NCBI GenBank assembly: GCA_034231615.1
Contig: CM067316.1
Location: 32,614,009 to 32,678,008, forward strand
Reading direction: 5' to 3'
From: Meghimatium bilineatum
Taxonomy: Eukaryota; Mollusca; Gastropoda; Stylommatophora; Philomycidae
Length of the DNA stretch: 64,000 nt
This document shows, piece by piece, positions 1 through 10,519 of the stretch. Position numbers and translations under genes: made by a program. The notes below the pieces were generated by a model. That model was given only the letters and a program-made list of their open reading frames with translations, did no database searches and had not been told where the DNA came from. How positions within the stretch are numbered: position 1 is the stretch's first letter; each line of letters begins with the position of its first letter.

Positions 1-376
1 ATAAAGATAATGCTATAACAACTGCATATGTATACATACAAATGTGTGGCCCAAAGTAATTGTGTGGATACATAGAACCATGTAAAACGAAATGCATATA
101 CAAATAACTATATATGTGTGGGCACCCATCGAAGAGACAACTGCAATAAAAACGAGGAAATCAAAATCTAAATATGTAAATGATTTAACAATAACAAAAT
201 GGCAGAGTACAAAATAATCACATATTGACATACACAAACGAAAGAAGACATAAAGGACTGATATAGAAGAACGGCAAACACAAAAATAATAATTATTCAC
301 GAAAGTGTACAAAGACAAATAATTACAAGAATCAGTGCAATACGGGAGTAGAGGGTATAAAGAAAAGGTAGGTAAC

Positions 377-937
377 TCAAACAAAACGGTGATTAATGTT
401 CATTCCGTTTGGTTGCAAGACTCCCATAAGACAAATGAGACGATATTCCAAGGACTGACGTTGCCGGTCACCGGTATAACAACGTAACAAACCGGTTACA
501 GAGACATCAGAGCTACCATGATGTGACGGGCTGTTAAAATGATTAGCCACTGGGGAGTCACGATGATTCGTGATATCTCTCAAATGTTCGGCGAATCTAT
601 CAGCTAAACGTCTACCAGTCTCACCAATATACTTCATATCACAACGCTTACATATGATAGAGTATATTAAGTTACGGGACACACAAGAAAAAGAATCATG
701 AATATCAAAGTGAGATTTAGGAAACTGTAAAATAGGAGTGAGAATAACAAAAGGGCAAGTCAAACAATTTCGATGACAAGGGACAGTTCCTAGTTGACCT
801 GCAGAAGTGCGCAGACGAGAATGAACTAAGAGATCCCGAAGGTTTCTGTCCCTCCGAAAAGCGACTAGTGGAAGAGAGGGAAATGCAGGACTGGAGATGG
901 GATCTAACTGGAGGATAGAGAAATGTCGTAATAGGAT
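377..937 (-). CDS. Penelope-like element ORF, C-terminal part with GIY-YIG endonuclease (left arm, partial)
   Basis: This is the mirror copy of 949-1509 and encodes the same residues. The reading frame is open from the palindrome centre to its stop. It begins with the linker typical of PLEs (VAFRRDRNLRDLLVHSRL, then Cys/His residues in PCHRNCLTCPF). A GIY-YIG nuclease domain follows, with IYSIICKRC and YIGETGRRLADRF, then NHFN, and the late Glu in SLEYRLI. In this family the domain nicks DNA to prime target-site reverse transcription. The upstream RT domain is missing, so the copy is 5'-truncated and dead alone, although no stop or frameshift is visible. Family assignment is confident; activity is not implied. 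Confidence 0.85.
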   Translation of the reverse strand: MLLRHFSILQLDPISSPAFPSLPLVAFRRDRNLRDLLVHSRLRTSAGQLGTVPCHRNCLTCPFVILTPILQFPKSHFDIHDSFSCVSRNLIYSIICKRCDMKYIGETGRRLADRFAEHLRDITNHRDSPVANHFNSPSHHGSSDVSVTGLLRCYTGDRQRQSLEYRLICLMGVLQPNGMNINHRFV

Positions 938-948
938 ACCATAATCGT

Positions 949-1509
949 ATCCTATTACGACATTTCTCTATCCTCCAGTTAGATCCCATCTCCAGTCCTG
1001 CATTTCCCTCTCTTCCACTAGTCGCTTTTCGGAGGGACAGAAACCTTCGGGATCTCTTAGTTCATTCTCGTCTGCGCACTTCTGCAGGTCAACTAGGAAC
1101 TGTCCCTTGTCATCGAAATTGTTTGACTTGCCCTTTTGTTATTCTCACTCCTATTTTACAGTTTCCTAAATCTCACTTTGATATTCATGATTCTTTTTCT
1201 TGTGTGTCCCGTAACTTAATATACTCTATCATATGTAAGCGTTGTGATATGAAGTATATTGGTGAGACTGGTAGACGTTTAGCTGATAGATTCGCCGAAC
1301 ATTTGAGAGATATCACGAATCATCGTGACTCCCCAGTGGCTAATCATTTTAACAGCCCGTCACATCATGGTAGCTCTGATGTCTCTGTAACCGGTTTGTT
1401 ACGTTGTTATACCGGTGACCGGCAACGTCAGTCCTTGGAATATCGTCTCATTTGTCTTATGGGAGTCTTGCAACCAAACGGAATGAACATTAATCACCGT
1501 TTTGTTTGA
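949..1509 (+). CDS. Penelope-like element ORF, C-terminal part with GIY-YIG endonuclease (right arm, partial)
   Basis: There are about 186 open codons from the palindrome centre to TGA at 1507-1509. An ATG-led start is not expected, because the true start lies upstream in the missing RT part. Order of domains: linker (LVAFRRDRNLRDLLVHSR), a Cys-rich stretch (CHRNCLTCPF), then GIY-YIG with IYSIICKRC, YIGETGRRLADRF and the acidic SLEYRLI near the end. The C-terminus GVLQPNGMNIN matches the usual PLE ending. PLEs encode RT plus GIY-YIG in one ORF and act as non-LTR-like retroelements. This copy retains only the C-terminal third. The identical arm at 377-937 faces away from it. Confidence 0.88.
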   Translation: MLLRHFSILQLDPISSPAFPSLPLVAFRRDRNLRDLLVHSRLRTSAGQLGTVPCHRNCLTCPFVILTPILQFPKSHFDIHDSFSCVSRNLIYSIICKRCDMKYIGETGRRLADRFAEHLRDITNHRDSPVANHFNSPSHHGSSDVSVTGLLRCYTGDRQRQSLEYRLICLMGVLQPNGMNINHRFV

Positions 1510-2870
1510 GTTACCTACCTTTTCTTTATACCCTCTACTCCCGTATTGCACTGATTCTTGTAATTATTTGTCTTTGTACACTTTCGTGAATAATTATTAT
1601 TTTTGTGTTTGCCGTTCTTCTATATCAGTCCTTTATGTCTTCTTTCGTTTGTGTATGTCAATATGTGATTATTTTGTACTCTGCCATTTTGTTATTGTTA
1701 AATCATTTACATATTTAGATTTTGATTTCCTCGTTTTTATTGCAGTTGTCTCTTCGATGGGTGCCCACACATATATAGTTATTTGTATATGCATTTCGTT
1801 TTACATGGTTCTATGTATCCACACAATTACTTTGGGCCACACATTTGTATGTATACATATGCAGTTGTTATAGCATTATCTTTATGTGAACGAACGTTTA
1901 TATTTACATTAATATATGTATATGTTTCTATGTGTATGAATGTTCATGTTATTATTTATACGAGAAAGTGTTTATGTGCATGAATGTTCATTTTGTGTAT
2001 ACATAATTATATGTATATTTATGTGAGCGCTTTTTTCTGTTAATGCACGTATCTCCATTCTGTGTCAATGTGTATACCTATTCTGGTGTGAGCCCTTTCC
2101 TGTGTGTGGATACATTTACATGCCTGTGCATTTTGTGTGGGTATCCTTCACACATCTGTGTCCATCTTGTTATGTGTTTATTTCTTGACTCTTGGTGTGT
2201 GTTTACATTTCTATGTATGTTTAGGTTTGGTTTTATATATATGTTTATGTCTATATTTGGTTTCACATTCATTCCATGCGTTTTCAAATGTTGATTCTTC
2301 TTCTATCCTTCCTTCCCCAAACCCACTCACCCCACAACCTCATCATTACTCATCTATCATTGTCATATGCCATTCTTGTTGGCGTAGGTGACCATGGTTC
2401 TCTGTTCACAGTATTGTTATCAGGATCGTTGTTTCCAAGCCTTGCTAGGTTGTCACATGAATATTTTCTCACGTCCCCATCTGTCTCTGTTCCCTTCAGT
2501 CGTGCCTGTTGTGACTATGTTCTTAAAACCTGCCTGTCTGATAGAGTGACAAAAGGGGTATTTTTCTTCTCTTTTTCTTTTATTATTCTTGCACTCATCT
2601 ATAGTGTCTCGAATTTCCTACTTTCGGTTTGTTTATAATGAATGCACGCATTTTCACTTTGACTAGATGCGTTGCCATCCCTGCGCTATTATGGAGACGA
2701 GGGCTTGATGAAATATAGACATCTATTTATTTTTTTATTTTGTCGTTTTCTGTTGTTTGTCTCTTGAAAAAGGTTCAATTTGAGCCGATACGTTGAGAAT
2801 TGTCCTGTTTAGTTTTATTGTATGTTTTTTTTCTTTAATATATTTTTTATTAATAGGCTAGGTAAGTGTT
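1510..2870 (+). mobile_element. 3' untranslated region of the first PLE
   Basis: T-rich sequence downstream of the GIY-YIG stop, with several short chance reading frames but no convincing gene. The first 375 bases belong to the palindrome arm; the rest appears once because the left arm leaves the window. A hammerhead-like core sits near the end at 2763-2795, followed by an A/T-rich stretch. The 3' limit near 2870 is estimated. Confidence 0.55.
2763..2795 (+). ncRNA. Degenerate hammerhead-ribozyme-like core of PLE 1
   Basis: The order CTTGAAAA, then a 5-bp stem II (GGTTC/GAGCC) closed by loop AATTT, then GATACGTTG mimics the hammerhead order CUGANGA, stem II, GAAA. Both conserved boxes carry substitutions (GATAC for GAAAC), so cleavage is doubtful. 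PLEs are known to carry hammerhead motifs in their terminal regions, which is why the site is listed. Confidence 0.4.
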
Positions 2871-3480
2871 TTAGTAACCTTTTTACATCATTTTGCATTA
2901 CTATTTGTTCATTAGGTTACTGCGGCACCATCCACTTTGTCGGACACCCTCTGGCCATTTGGTTATTTATATTTCACAAAAGGTAAGATTGAAGGCAACA
3001 GAAACAGAGAGCGACAACGTGAAAAATATTAGACATTTTAACACCCTAGCACGGCAGGGAAATAACAACGATCCTGATACATAATACTGGAGATAAAGAG
3101 ATGTGGAGAGCCAGGATCGCCTACGCCAGACAGCGTGACACCTGCAGATGTGGATACGATCTTAAGGTACCCAAAAATAACGATAGAAGGATTAGTGAAA
3201 TACCTCACTGAAAGCCTTTGAAATAGACCAAAATACATGGGAATATCATAAATAAAATAGAGCTATAATTGCGCTCTCACAGTAGCAATAAAAGTACAGC
3301 ATAATGTGGAAAATGGAGACATGCATCCTCTCAGAGAGTAGCTAGGAAGTCACCACTAGATAAAAAAAACAACCACAGTGATAATTCCGCTCAAGAACTG
3401 CAGAATGACATTCGCGATCAGAATATAACTTACTAACCATCTACGAACTCACAGTCAATGACATAATGTGTGTAACCTCC
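2871..3480. other. No recognisable gene
   Basis: Short frames only. The plus strand may hold the eroded upstream part of the LINE whose tail is at 3577-3823, but no motif secures this. Confidence 0.4.
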
Positions 3481-3483
3481 TTG

Positions 3484-3575
3484 GTGCAGTATATATTTGT
3501 ACCCTACTCAGTGCAGTATATATTTGTACCCTACTCAGTGCAGTATATATTTGTACCCAAACTCAGTGCAGTATA
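3484..3575. repeat. 27-bp minisatellite, left part
   Basis: GTGCAGTATATATTTG recurs at 3484, 3511 and 3538 with a 27-bp period, and once more at 3566. The unit continues after the LINE fragment at 3577-3823. Confidence 0.9.
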
Positions 3576-3576
3576 T

Positions 3577-3823
3577 ATTTGCAAGGGAAGAACTTGCGCA
3601 AAATAGATCTACATTGCGTTCTACAATCAAAAAGAGCGTATCATCTGGTGAAAAGAGGAGAAATGCAGCAGCTCAACAGCGGAGAACAGCTATAATCTCA
3701 CGGATAGACAAACATCCGTCTACAGTGGTCATTCCATGTCCAAACTGTCCAAGGACATTTACAGCTCGAATAGGGCTCATTAGCCATCTACGAACTCATA
3801 ATCAAGGACATCACTCTAATTGA
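3577..3823 (+). pseudogene. LINE C-terminal fragment with C2H2-type zinc finger
   Basis: The plus-strand frame reads a basic stretch (SGEKRRNAAAQQRR), then CPNCPRTFTARIGLISHLRTH, with spacing Cys-X2-Cys...His-X3-His, then a stop at 3821-3823. This finger after a basic region is the usual C-terminus of one endonuclease/RT LINE family in invertebrates. The RT and endonuclease are absent. It sits directly inside the 27-29 bp minisatellite, which flanks it on both sides. The fragment at 18188-18330 resembles the segment that lies just upstream in such LINEs. Not functional. Confidence 0.7.
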
Positions 3824-3889
3824 ATTTTCAAAAGTGGATGTAACAAATGGTCATCATCACTTGGGATGGACGAACAACAACGATATATG

Positions 3890-4340
3890 TGTACCCTACT
3901 CAGTACAGTATATATTTGTGCCATACCCAATGCAGTATATGTTTGTACCCTACTCAGTGCAGCATATGCTGTCTCATACTCAGTACAGTATTTTCTGTCT
4001 CATACACAGTACGGTATATGTGTTTTCTCCATACTTAGTTCCGTATATAATTGCCCCCTACTCAGTACAGTATATTCCTGTCTCCTTCGTAGTGTAGTAT
4101 ATGTGTGTCCCCTGCTCAGTGCAGTATATGTGTTTGTCCCCTGCTCAGTGCAGTATATGTGTTTGTCCCCTACTCAGTACAGTATATGTATTTGTCCCCT
4201 GCTTAGTGCAGTATATGTGTTTGTTCCCTGCTCAGTCCAGTATATGTGTTTGTCCCCTGCTCAGTGCAGTATATGTGTTTGTCCCCTACTCTGTGCAGTA
4301 CATGTTGCTCCCTCCTCAGTGCAGTAAATATTTGTCACTT
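3890..4340. repeat. 27-29 bp minisatellite, main part
   Basis: About 16 units carrying TCAGTGCAGTATATG. The period is 29 bp between 4111, 4140, 4169 and 4198. Units vary in the spacer (TTGTACCC versus TTTGTCCCC). Three more units follow the SINE at 4568-4660. Confidence 0.92.
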
Positions 4341-4347
4341 ACTCAAT

Positions 4348-4562
4348 GCCGACCGGCTTTGTGGCAAAATGGTGCAGAGTACGTCTGTGAAAGCCAAGGT
4401 ACCGAGTTCGATCTCGGACACAGGCATTTGAGTTTCCGGACCGTTAAGAAAGCAATGGCAAACTAGTGAACGTATTTATATTGCGTAGAAAATAACTACA
4501 GTCAAAATTCGTTGGGTTGATGGCTATGTCCTGAATAGGATACACCTCCAATTTTTTTTTCA
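4348..4562 (+). mobile_element. tRNA-type SINE inside the minisatellite
   Basis: A box A-like segment (TGGCAAAATGGTGCAGAG) is followed about 40 bases later by box B-like CGAGTTCGATCTCGG, both on the plus strand. The body ends in a T-run at about 4551-4560. The satellite word ACTCAAT occurs on both sides (4341-4347 and 4563-4569) and may be a 7-bp target duplication. The same satellite resumes immediately after it. Confidence 0.65.
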
Positions 4563-4567
4563 ACTCA

Positions 4568-4660
4568 ATATGTTTGTCCCCTACTCAGTGCAGTATATGT
4601 TTGTCCCATACTCAGTGCAGTATATGTTTGTCCCCTTTTCAGTGCAGTATATGTTTGTGT
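4568..4660. repeat. 27-29 bp minisatellite, right remnant
   Basis: Three units with CAGTGCAGTATATGTTTGTC continue the array after the SINE insertion. Confidence 0.9.
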
Positions 4661-5374
4661 CAAGAATGTATGCTTCATCAATTTGTATGCAGATATCCAA
4701 TTAGATCAAAGCCTGTAAATGTTTATTGGTATCGATGTTAGCCATTCTTAACCACAATATAATCGTGAATGCGTGTTTTTAATACGGCCATGCCATTTTA
4801 GTAACTCTGCGGTTGGCCAACATATGGATAGTATTTCAGGTTTGAGGAACGCACATCAAGATAAATCAATCCGTGAAAACCACAGGAAATCGATAACAAG
4901 TGAAGTGTGAGTCTCTGATGCTTACCTGCCTCTCATGTTTCACTTGTGTGGCTGGTATTTCTTCTTGTAATGATGAGTTTTTCACGTAACTAATCATACG
5001 AAGACATTCAGTGTTTGCAACAATCATTTGTGCGCTGGATTATTCAATAGCTCTAAAGCTCAACACTCTAACACTCATTAGACCCAGTTTTATAACTGGG
5101 TACATAACTCGTACGTTTCTGGAAGGGTATACACACCAAGGAATTTAGTGTCACTTGAGTATCACCAAAATCATACTACTTTTAAATACTCGTATAGTAC
5201 ACCTCACACCGTTAAATCATTATAGGGTTGTTTTAGTTGTACGTTAATGACTAATACATAATCCACATGCGCTAATATAGCGAACATGATTGTTTGTAAC
5301 ATATTAATGACTATTGCTCAATTTTCTGTTTCTGATCGTCAATAATAAGTACTCACTGCGCAAATCTGAAATAC
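4661..5374. other. No recognisable feature
   Basis: AT-rich single-copy-looking sequence; no open frame or repeat that I can assign. Confidence 0.4.
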
Positions 5375-5450
5375 AACAGGAAATGCTTGAAACGGGATAA
5401 TGAAGTTTTGCTAAAAAATTAAAACACATATAATAAAACACACACACACA

Positions 5451-5484
5451 AATCGACGTTTTGACCAATAAGCCTTTATCAAAG
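5451..5484 (-). ncRNA. Hammerhead-like core, left terminal repeat of PLE 2
   Basis: On the minus strand: TTGATAAAGGCTTATTGGTC, then AAAACGTCGATTTG. The layout matches CUGANGA, stem II, GAAAC of hammerheads, but with GATAA for GATGA and AAAAC for GAAAC. Confidence 0.4.
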
Positions 5485-5619
5485 TTACATACACGTACGT
5501 AAATATCTAAAAACAACATGCAGTGACGACACAACTGGCGTTCACATGTCAAGCGAGATTTGGGGGATTGGAAGGATAGAAATTAGTCAGAGGTAACAAA
5601 AACAGGAAATTTAACACAG

Positions 5620-5973
5620 ATGCATCACATGCCCCGGTCCATCACATACCCCAAGGCCACCGTCACCATTCAAGAGAGTTTCCCATGTGTGTCCTGCAAC
5701 GTCATCTATGCCACCATTTGCAAGCGCTGCACCACGACGTACATAGGTGAGACTGGCAGAAGGCTTACTGATCGATTATGCAAACACCTACTCAGCATAA
5801 AACATTATTCGGGTTATTCTGTCGACGTCCACTTTAATGGTACAGTCCATCTGTGTGCGCATGACATTCAAATGACAGCCATTAAGGCGTGCTTTTGTGA
5901 CTTTTGGACCCCTCTCGCGCTTGAGAACCGCTATATATATATATATACAAATTTGGCACTCTTAAACCTTTAG
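5620..5973 (+). pseudogene. PLE 2 GIY-YIG endonuclease, frameshifted by a (TA)n expansion
   Basis: The frame reads FPCVSCNVIYATICKRC, then TYIGETGRRLTDRLCKHL, then VHFNG and ALENRYIY, which is the GIY-YIG order with the catalytic Arg (GRR) and late Glu (LEN). At 5934-5946 a TA run follows the codons for YIY. After it, the expected ending KFGTLKPLGLNEL continues in another frame up to a stop near 5983. The RT part is absent. The same microsatellite position is expanded in the second copy at 50430. This is a dead 5'-truncated element. Confidence 0.75.
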
Positions 5974-6050
5974 GTCTCAATGAGCTCTAGACATATGCAT
6001 GACATCGGGTTGTTCCGTCATTATTTCTGCTTGTCTCGTTTTCACCTTTA

Positions 6051-6081
<31 letters not shown>

Positions 6082-6208
6082 CATTTTCTGTTTGTGTCAC
6101 CTCTGACCTAATTTCTATCCTTCCGGCCACCACTCACATCTCGCTAGACATGTAAACGCCAGGTGTGTCGTCCATGCTTATCGTTTTTAGATGTATGTGT
6201 ATGTAACC

Positions 6209-6242
6209 TTGATAAATGTCTTCTTGTCGAAACGACGATTTG
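6209..6242 (+). ncRNA. Hammerhead-like core, right terminal repeat of PLE 2
   Basis: TTGATAAATGTCTTCTTGTC is followed by GAAACGACGATTTG. GAAAC is intact; the first box is GATAA rather than GATGA. It is the mirror partner of 5451-5484. Confidence 0.4.
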
Positions 6243-6489
6243 CGTTTTTCGTTATGTATGTTTCAAGTTATTAGCAAAACTTCATTATCCCGTTTCAAGC
6301 TTTACCAGTTTCTGATAGTTCATGTCGTGATCTGTACATTATCACTGTGATCCTCTACTAAAAGAGATTAATCACGCTCACTCTCAACCCTTTCTAGTCA
6401 ACTATTAGGACATGTATGAGCAGCTACAGTATTATATATATTTAATCACCTCTGAGACACTAGTAACGTACGTGCGCCTTGTCATTTGA

Positions 6490-6790
6490 TAATGATCAGA
6501 GATAAAACAACAGACAGCAACTAACACGTGTGTCTGTGATAGTACATTTCATTATTGATAATTGACAACAGCACAGACACGAACCTGCGTTTACGTCTGT
6601 CCTTGTACCTTTGAATAAAAATACTTGACAACACAGCAGACAAGATCTAACGTGTACGTCTGTGATGGTACCTTTCAACACATTCGTATATGACAACACA
6701 TCAGACATAAACTAACGTGTATGTCTGTGATAAGTACCTGTCAATATTAATGCTTGACAACATAGCAGACATGAACTCAGCATCGACTTG
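6490..6790. repeat. ~64-bp tandem repeat, about 4 units
   Basis: The word GTCTGTGATAGTACCTTTC, with variants, recurs at about 6530, 6594, 6656 and 6720, each followed by a TTGACAACA...CAGACA segment. Confidence 0.8.
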
Positions 6791-6899
6791 TGGGTAACTC
6801 GATGGATAGTAATGGTGTTAATGTCCAGCTCTGAGATTTAGATCCTGGACATCAGAGATCAGAACTATAATTCGGGGATTGCCATAGGGATCACCACTA

Positions 6900-7520
6900 T
6901 CACCTGTACTCTGTAACGTCTACACATACAAAACATTCAGGAGTCTGCGCCAGGCAGAATACTAACATATGCGATGAAGAAAACCCTTGTCTATCATTAT
7001 CATATCCATATTCTTGCCACGACTTACATTTTTCATATTTGATGATTTTCATGGTGTTATACTTTGGTGTCGTGTAAGCTAAGTAATCTTCATGCGTTTT
7101 GCTTGTTGCCCATGTTTTATATTTGTGTTTTTTAATCTTTGCATTTTTCACTTCTTCTGTCCAGGAAGCTGTTATTTTTGGTTTTGTGCCTTTATGGTTT
7201 TTATATCCGCATATAATTTCTGTTGTTCGTACGATGACCTTTTTGAACTGTTTCCATTCTTCTTCTATGTGCTGGTTGTTTTCTGGTTGATGTGTGAATT
7301 CTTCGTTAACTTCCTTGATATATTTTACCTTGCATGTTTGATTCTTCCAATTTCTGTATAATTAGTTCCCCATGATGCTTTGTGATTTTCTTGTAGTGGT
7401 TATTGTTTTGCTCTGTTTGTTTTGACTGTTAGTATTACTACCTTATGGTCAGTGTCTGCATACGTTAGGTATTGCTCGTGCGTCTGTTATGTTTCGTCTA
7501 CTGCTTCTTTAGGGTAAGAG
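6900..7520 (-). pseudogene. LINE fragment: endonuclease to RT linker
   Basis: The minus strand reads QHIEEEWKQFKKVIVRTTE, then ICGYKNHKGTKPKITASWTE and EVKNAKIKKHKYKTW, in pieces interrupted by stops. Acidic EEW...FK followed by WW/SWTEEV and a Lys-rich run is the usual region between the apurinic endonuclease and RT of many LINEs. No catalytic motif is present. The copy is truncated at both ends. Clade assignment (RTE-like) is tentative. Confidence 0.6.
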
Positions 7521-8480
7521 ATATAAAGTGACTAAGAGAGAAAGCACATAAAGTATGAAGTGAATAAGTGAGAAAAGATATCACGATATAGGTGACTGAC
7601 TATAAGAGATGAGATAAAAAGATGGAAGTGACTAAATGAGAAGATGTATCAGTTACCAATGACTAAGAGATAAATATGTGATACAATAAAGAGGGAAGAG
7701 ATATCAGTGACTACAAGAGAGACGACCTGAGAACAAAAGTGACTAAGAGAAAAGATATATGAAGATATAGATGACTAAGAGAGAGAGAGAGAGAGAGAGA
7801 GAGAATAGATCAAAATAGAAGTGCTTAAGAGATAACAAGTATAAATATATAAGTGAGTGAGAGAGAAGAGATATGGATTTAAAAGTGACTAAGAGATATC
7901 AAGATAAAAATGATTAAGAGAGAAGATATATCAGATATAAATTATTAAGAGAGAAGATATATCAGATATAAATTATTAAGAGAGAAGCGATATCACGATA
8001 TACATGATTAAGATAGAAGCGATATCAAGATATAAATGATTAAGAGCAACGCGATATGAAGATATAAATGATTAATAGTGAAGAGACATCAAGATATAAA
8101 TGATTAAGATAGAAGCGATATCAAGATATAAATGACTAAGAGAGAAGCGATATCAAGATAAAAATGATTAAGAGAGAAGTGATATAAAGATATAAGCGTT
8201 TAAGAGAGGGAATATCAAGATAGAAGTGACAAAAACAGACGAGATACGTGATCGAACTAAGAGTGGCTAAGAGAGAGGAGACATCATGAAGACAGAATTG
8301 ACAATGAGGTACTAGGATAGACGTGACAAAAAGAGATCTAGGTAGAAGTGATTATTAATATAGAGGAGATAGAAGCTATTATGAGAAAAAGCATACAAGT
8401 AACTGAAAAAATAGATATTAAAAATAGAAGTTACTAATAGATACGAAGATAGGAGAGACGAAAAGATATATCACGTGATC
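7521..8480. repeat. GA-rich degenerate ~34-bp repeats
   Basis: Units such as AGAGAGAAGCGATATCAAGA followed by TATAAATGATTA repeat imperfectly, most regularly at 7890-8220. A (GA)n run lies at 7780-7804. The plus strand is strongly purine-rich throughout. Confidence 0.8.
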
Positions 8481-9135
8481 GATATGACAGTCATGACGCA
8501 TATAATACAGAGACAGTGACGCAAGAGTCGGTTCCAAAGTGTGAGAGCATTATTGTGTCTGAGAAGTATATTAAACAAAGGCAACGAATATCAAAACTAG
8601 AAAACTGAATAGTCTTTCGGTATTGACTTGTCAACAAAAAGTCACAAATTATTCAACGCGAAGGCTTGCTTGCAGGCGCTGTTTATAATTACGCAAGCCT
8701 TTGACAAGGAATAAGCCTATAAATAAATAGGCTATTACAGAGCATGAAAAGCAAATATCAGAGAGAGATGAAAACTGCTGTTTGTTCAGACCTGGCGATC
8801 ATTAAGTGTTATCTGCTGGTGCACGAGTAAGCCGTCTGCTGAATCAACACCTAGTGCTTCATTTGGTTATGTCAATACAGCGACCATTTATTACTTGAAA
8901 TTGATGTGGAAACTAGGGAAAGTAGAACTTGCAATTATCAATTCTAATGTAAGTTGTTTCTCTTACCATGTCTGTAACAGCATACCAACACGGACGTATG
9001 TGTGTGACGGGTGATGCAAAAATAATTTAAATGTTCTATCATCTTTGTAGCATTTCTGAAGTCTGCTAAACACAGTATAGGAAAGTGTGCTGCAAATAGT
9101 TTCGTGATGCATCTGGTTTCCAGCAGAGCCATGAT
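8481..9135. other. No recognisable feature
   Basis: No gene, RNA or repeat assigned. Confidence 0.4.
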
Positions 9136-9139
9136 AAAT

Positions 9140-10045
9140 ATGTGAGTATGACAAGGTTGTACAAGATACCAACCAGCAATACACGCATTGATAGAGTGTG
9201 ACAAGGTTGTACAAGATACCAACCAGCAATAAGCGTATTTATAGAGTGTGACAACGTTGTACAAGATGCCAACCAGCAATACACGCATTGATAGAGTGTG
9301 ACATGGATGTACAAGATACCAACCAGCAATACACGCATTGATAGAGTGTGACAAGGTTGTACAAGATGCCAACCAGCAATACACGCATTGATAGAGTGTG
9401 ACATGGATGTACAAGATACCAACCAGCAATACACGCATTGATAGAGTGTGACAAGGTTGTACAAGATACCAACCAGCAATACGCGCATTGATAGAGTGTG
9501 ACAAGGTTGTACAAGATACCAACCAGCAATAAGCGCACTGATAGAATGTGACAAGGTTGTACAAGATACCAACCAGCAATACACGCATTGATAGAGTGTG
9601 ACATGGATGTACAAGATACCAACCAGCAATACACGCATTGATAGAGTGTGACATGGATGTACAAGATACCAACCAGCAATACACGCATTGATAGAGTGTG
9701 ACAAGGTTGTACAAGATACCAACCAGCAATACGCGCATTGATAGAGTGTGACAAGGTTGTACAAGATACCAACCAGCAATAAGCGCACTGATAGAATGTG
9801 ACAAGGTTGTACAAGATACCAACCAGCAATACACGCATTGATAGAGTTTGACATGGATGTACAAGATACAAACCAGTAATAAGTGCATTGATAGAGTGTG
9901 ACATGGATGTACAAGATACCAACCAGCAATACACGCATTGATAGAGTGTGACATGGATGTACAAGATACCAACCAGCAATACACGCATTGATAGAGTGTG
10001 ACATGGATGTACAAGATACAAACCAGTAATAAGTGCATTGATATC
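9140..10045. repeat. 50-bp minisatellite, about 18 units
   Basis: ATAGAGTGTGACA recurs every 50 bp (9191, 9241, 9291 and onward). A five-unit higher-order period is visible: AAGCGCACTG occurs at 9531 and 9781, 250 bp apart. Units alternate between GACAAGGTTGTACAAG and GACATGGATGTACAAG. On the minus strand all three frames stay open for 260-368 codons because the unit contains no stop in any minus frame. With a period not divisible by three this reads as a repeat artefact, not a gene. Confidence 0.97.
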
Positions 10046-10279
10046 ATCAACGTGTGTACAGAAACATATCAGTAAATTATTATCCTTATTACAACGTTTA
10101 ATCTTATGTTGAATAATGTTCTATGTCAATGATTGAGGTAATTAACATTATGCTAAAGTGCCACGTTGTCATAACCATGTCAGTCACCTTTATATAATTA
10201 CCATAACGACAAAGAAGATCCAACACTAATGGTATATGCCTTATTGTCACAAATACCAAAGTAATTATAGTGACAATTT

Positions 10280-10395
10280 AAATATTCGTTACAAATACTA
10301 GGTACTCCCAATACAAATACCCACCAGTTCTAATAAAATAACTACTAGTACTAATATAAATACCTCCACTACTAATACAAATAGAAAGTACAGAG
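10280..10395. repeat. 22-bp minisatellite, left outlier block
   Basis: Degenerate units of ACAAATACC...AGTACTAAT, the same unit as at 11645-12125. A LINE remnant lies between the two blocks. Confidence 0.8.
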
Positions 10396-10519
10396 ATATT
10401 TCACTTCTAATCCACATTGGAGATATTTTCCACAGAATTCTATAAAGAAGATTACGAGCATTAATCAAACAATTCTCAAATAGTATTCCGTAAGAATAGG
10501 AGTGGTACAGGTGTAAATT

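Larger units (their letters stand above)
1..1885. repeat. Near-perfect ~0.94-kb-arm inverted repeat (palindrome)
   Basis: Position x pairs with 1886-x. The centre lies at 943 and only about 7 central bases (940-946) are unpaired. The first 60 bases are the exact reverse complement of 1826-1885. Proteins read outward from both arms are identical over 13-763 and 1123-1873. The left arm runs off the window edge, so its full length is unknown. Each arm carries the 3' half of a Penelope-like element, so this is a head-to-head pair of 5'-truncated copies. It could be a genuine PLE inverted dimer or a fold-back assembly artefact. Confidence 0.95.
5375..6310 (+). mobile_element. PLE family 2, copy with inverted terminal repeats
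   Basis: A GIY-YIG ORF fragment is bracketed by two diverged copies of the same ~240-bp tail in opposite orientation. 5375-5615 is the reverse complement of about 6075-6305; shared words include CATTATCCCGTTTCAAGC, GACGATTT and TCTGACCTAATTTCTATCC. Penelope elements are known to have terminal repeats in either orientation. Each terminal repeat carries one hammerhead-like core, pointing outward. Confidence 0.75.

Noticed and set aside
13-384. 123-codon frames 13-384 (minus) and 1502-1873 (plus)
   Set aside because: They lie in the T-rich 3' untranslated part of the PLE arms, overlap the GIY-YIG stop and show no domain.
4355-4430. Free tRNA gene
   Set aside because: Same reason; it is the head of a SINE flanked by satellite repeats.
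8944-10050. Minus-strand frames of 260-368 codons
   Set aside because: They are translations of the 50-bp minisatellite in three overlapping frames; period not divisible by three and no domain.
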